Source: DASYXZ01 sp035946625 (GTDB lineage: Bacteria > Acidobacteriota > Terriglobia > UBA7540). Taken from it: a stretch of DNA of 64,000 nt. How positions within the stretch are numbered: the first letter of the stretch is position 1; each line of letters begins with the position of its first letter. The translations under genes and the position numbers were made by a program. The stretch spans positions 30,391-94,390 of the forward strand of contig DASYZE010000060.1 of assembly GCA_035946625.1 (NCBI GenBank), read 5' to 3'. This document shows, one piece after another, positions 63,692 to 64,000 of this stretch. The notes under the pieces were generated by a model that saw only the letters and a list, made by a program, of their open reading frames with translations, was not told the origin of the DNA and ran no database searches.

Positions 63692-64000
63692 CTACGACTT
63701 CAAAGCACCGGCATGGGCAGCCCGCATTTCCATTGGAACAACATCCCGCACGTCCTGGCCGACATAAATCTGCCGCGGGCGGGCGATTTTCTGTTCCGAG
63801 TCCTCCAGCATTTCCTGCCACTGGGCGAGCCATCCCACCGTGCGGGGAATGGCAAACAGCACGGTAAACATTTCCGGCTTGAAGCCCATGGCCTGGTACA
63901 TGATCCCCGAGTAGAAATCCACGTTGGGGTAAAGCTTGCGCTTGATAAAGTATTCGTCCTCCAGCGCGATTCGTTCCAGCTCCAAAGCGATTTCGAGTTT
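63692..64000 (-). CDS. gltA: Citrate synthase, C-terminal part
   Basis: The last ~102 codons of citrate synthase; the 5' part lies beyond the window. YPNVDFYSGIMYQAMGF contains the catalytic Asp (equivalent to E. coli Asp362), then FTVLFAIPRTVGWLAQWQEM with the Arg that binds citrate, and ARPRQIYVGQ near the end. The reading frame runs off the window with no start. Its place just upstream of mdh makes a small TCA-cycle gene pair. Confidence 0.93.
   Translation of the reverse strand, partial: KLEIALELERIALEDEYFIKRKLYPNVDFYSGIMYQAMGFKPEMFTVLFAIPRTVGWLAQWQEMLEDSEQKIARPRQIYVGQDVRDVVPMEMRAAHAGALKS

Overview
The window is a GC-rich bacterial chromosome segment that most resembles an Acidobacteriota genome (soil or peat type). 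This is inferred from the mix of a large Asp-box/sortilin-like secreted protein, a membrane-anchored penicillin acylase, an M61 peptidase, an OprO-like/Porin_5-like porin and many GTG/TTG starts; no marker gene settles it. I saw no rRNA, tRNA or CRISPR array.

Layout. 1-9 kb: the end of a pseudopilin gene, then peptide and amide hydrolases (M20 deacylase, propeller-plus-membrane protein, penicillin acylase, M61 peptidase). 9.5-15 kb: a secreted phosphoesterase, a class B3 metallo-beta-lactamase-fold enzyme, a VapC toxin with an unusual large partner, and DedA. 14.7-20 kb: a homocysteine methyltransferase/methylene-THF reductase fusion and the xseB-ispA-dxs isoprenoid operon. 20-28.5 kb: a MrfA-like helicase carrying two in-frame repeat insertions, an Asp-box protein, a small methyltransferase and a MrfB-like exonuclease, which together suggest a DNA repair pair. 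28.4-31.5 kb: small secreted proteins, prephenate dehydratase and a TetR regulator.

32-59.5 kb is one large surface polysaccharide locus. It holds nucleotide-sugar genes (an RmlC gene broken by a stop codon, an SDR epimerase, RmlD, a UDP-sugar dehydrogenase), a complete-looking GDP-D-glycero-D-manno-heptose route (transaldolase, a GmhA-GmhB fusion, HddA, HddC), glycosyltransferases, methyltransferases, a 1257-residue methyltransferase/sulfotransferase/coiled-coil/glycosyltransferase fusion, a Wzm/Wzt ABC exporter, and an O-antigen ligase/polymerase-like protein with a PDZ-like insert. A 31-codon RmlA remnant and the broken rmlC suggest that dTDP-rhamnose synthesis is decaying here while the heptose route is kept.

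59.6-64 kb: a porin gene split by a frameshift and cut at its 5' end by an IS630-family element, then malate dehydrogenase and the end of citrate synthase. The most interesting signals are the repeat modules inside the helicase gene, the multidomain fusion, the PDZ-bearing ligase, the heptose cluster with its fused enzyme, and the atypical toxin-antitoxin pair.
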